Shown: one piece after another, positions 61,991-64,000 of the stretch
Position numbering within the stretch: the first letter of the stretch is position 1
Layout: the number at the start of each line of letters is the position of its first letter
NCBI GenBank assembly: GCA_030141605.1
Contig: JAQGDQ010000953.1
Span: forward strand, 1-64,000
Length of the DNA stretch: 64,000 nt
Origin: Tubiluchus corallicola
Lineage: Eukaryota; Priapulida; Priapulimorpha; Priapulimorphida; Tubiluchidae
Direction of reading: 5' to 3'
Program-made: the position numbers and the translations under genes
The notes under the pieces: generated by a model
Told to the model about the DNA's origin: nothing
The model's database searches: none
Seen by the model: the letters and a program-made list of their open reading frames with translations, nothing else

Positions 61991-64000
61991 TGTGTTTAAG
62001 CTTATGTTTTTATTAAGTCCATTTCAGTCATAAGGAATAACTGTTAATACAAGTCAAAATTATTTTATAGAACATTTTCTAGTCGGCAGCATGTTTGCTG
62101 AATATGACAGGTGTGCATTTAAAAAACTATCAAGAGTCACTGTAGGATTAAGATTTTTTCGGAAATTCTTTCCATTTCATAGGGCTTAATAACCTATCAC
62201 GTTTATACGATTTTGTCTAGAAAGCACTCGTGGGGTGTTAAACCTGCGCACAGACCATCTTGTACGGTTTCGTAGACTTCACTGGCTCGAGCGATATTAT
62301 GAGTCAGTGCATCAACTCAAAACTGCAATATCTACAAATACACTAAACTTCCGTCTGTCAACTAGTGAACACAAAACTGCAGTACTAAAACTAGGATGTA
62401 CTACTTCAGAAAAATAATTTAAAGGAATATAATTTTCAAAAACGGACCAAAGTTATAGCAATGTACTCTGTGAACTGTTTCTAGTCTAAACAACCTGTAA
62501 GTGTAACTCAACAAACTTGCTTAAAAGAACAGACGGAGGTGGATTGAAACTGTGGTTCTTGAATGTAAACGTAGTGTTAAATTTGCATCGTAATCAATTA
62601 CCATGTAATTGTCATTCAAGTCTATAGTACAATCTGCCATGTAATTAGCTGAATTAGGCTTTTTTCATAGATCTATATACATATAATAATTTTTCTGTTC
62701 CAAAAGTGTAGCTAGCCAGGAGTCACAATCGTTGTGTTGCTCATTTGCTCATTATCGAGCATGACCATGAACATAGTATAATAAGTATGTTTAAAGTCTA
62801 TTTGTATTAGACTTAATGTATACATTAAATGTAATCACGTCGTAATTTAGTCGTGTTGTAATTTCTTTTCTATTTATTAAAACGTAGGTCTCTTATAACA
62901 GACCAATGAACCTTTATTACTAAGCGTGTACGTATTACTCTTGTTTCGTTGTCATTGTAAATATCATCATTGTAAAAACGTAATATTCATCAATAACTAT
63001 GCGCATATTTTAATTACTTGTTCTTATTTTTGATATAAAAGCAAAAGGACGTACATTTAGAAAATTGCTACAAATTTAACTCAATTCAGTATTTGTTTGT
63101 GTTGAATGTGCGAAAGCAATTCAATTCAGGGCATTCAGTCGCCCAAGTTTTACATAAAAATAAAAAGTTACAAACATTCAATTAATTAAATCGTTAAAAC
63201 CAGATAAAATATTTTCGAAGAATAAAAATCAACCATTCGTCGTAATAAAATTAAACGTTTTCGACAGAAAAATTGTCGAATAAAACTAAAAAAATTGTAC
63301 GGTCCTGGGCAACTAAACTAAGAGTGAGTTATAATACCAAATGGAAGATGTTTTAGTAAGGTTGTCGACAAAGTACACACCACACCTAAATTTTAGTAGC
63401 ATCGGTGAAATACATGTATATGGTTATAAAAAGTCTTAAATTGCACAAGAAAAATATTAACTAGTATTTTATAACATTGTAATGTTGGTAAAGACATTAT
63501 ATCATTGTGATGATGGGGGTATCGGCGCCCAATTGTAGACTAACATAACAACATAGATCACATAACAAGACAATAGAAGAAAAAGTAGAAAAACGTATAC
63601 TAAAATAATTAATATGTGTGCTCCTTGCTAGTTACGTGTACGAAACTGGTGTTGAAGTCTACGTATTGAACTAGGGAGGCCATTCTATAGTGCCGTTGAA
63701 CTACCATTTAATGCATGTTTTCAATGGCTTTATAATGGATCGAACCATCACGGTATAGGAATAGGGGTTGAAAATAAATGGCGTTTCGCCTAGAGTGCAA
63801 TGTAGTTTTGAAGTCTTTCAACTTCATTTATTTACTTAATTTTTTGTGATCGACTCATATATCAATATTTCATTGGCTATTAGATTAATGATGATGATTA
63901 CAATAATTTCAAGCAGATAACTCGAGTTCAGTTGCCGCACTAATTCAATTAAGTTTTCTCGTCTAGACGCCAACTTGTAGCGTCCAGCCTCTTAAGAGCT
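61991..64000. other. Intergenic, nothing recognised
   Basis: AT-rich sequence with only short frames lacking domains or splice support. No tandem or inverted repeat stood out. Confidence 0.5.

Overview
The window looks like a stretch of AT-rich nuclear DNA from an invertebrate animal. Genes are split into many short exons with GT-AG introns of roughly 0.2-7.6 kb. The protein families are metazoan (argininosuccinate lyase, a matrix metalloproteinase, a trypsin-type protease). The repeats are animal-type non-LTR LINE relics, hAT and Tigger DNA transposons, TTAA-flanked MITEs and a Gypsy-type LTR remnant. I cannot name the phylum: nothing seen separates, for example, a sponge from another marine invertebrate. 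There are no bacterial operons, rRNA genes or CRISPR arrays.

Layout. 1-3.7 kb is intergenic, with a LINE relic and a perfect 26-bp hairpin. 3707-22415 (+) is a complete 11-exon argininosuccinate lyase gene of about 460 codons. Its intron 7 has been enlarged by a nested transposon complex: an outer hAT with an exact 8-bp target duplication, an hAT/BED relic, and a Tigger element whose reading frame lacks its catalytic core. 22.4-26.2 kb is intergenic. 26222-39365 (-) is an 11-exon gene of about 878 codons that joins UBA, coiled coil, UBX and a long leucine-rich-repeat region. Its 3' end faces the ASL 3' end, so the two genes are convergent. 40.2-42.8 kb is a decayed LINE. 43.2-43.5 kb is an array of palindromes. 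43.7-46.2 kb (+) holds what I can recover of a trypsin-like serine protease. 47187-54235 (-) is a 7-exon minimal-domain matrix metalloproteinase of about 320 codons. 54.2-64 kb is intergenic, rich in LINE relics and inverted-repeat elements.

The genes do not form a functional unit. ASL acts in arginine/urea metabolism. The UBA-UBX-LRR protein is a predicted ubiquitin/p97 adaptor. The metalloproteinase and the protease are predicted secreted or surface proteases. The most unusual items are the UBA-UBX-LRR fusion, elements bounded by inverted arrays of ~15-bp repeats (three loci), the palindrome array at 43.25-43.5 kb and the core-deleted Tigger ORF. Exon boundaries were derived by hand from splice dinucleotides, phase and protein-family similarity recalled from memory. 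No database search was run.
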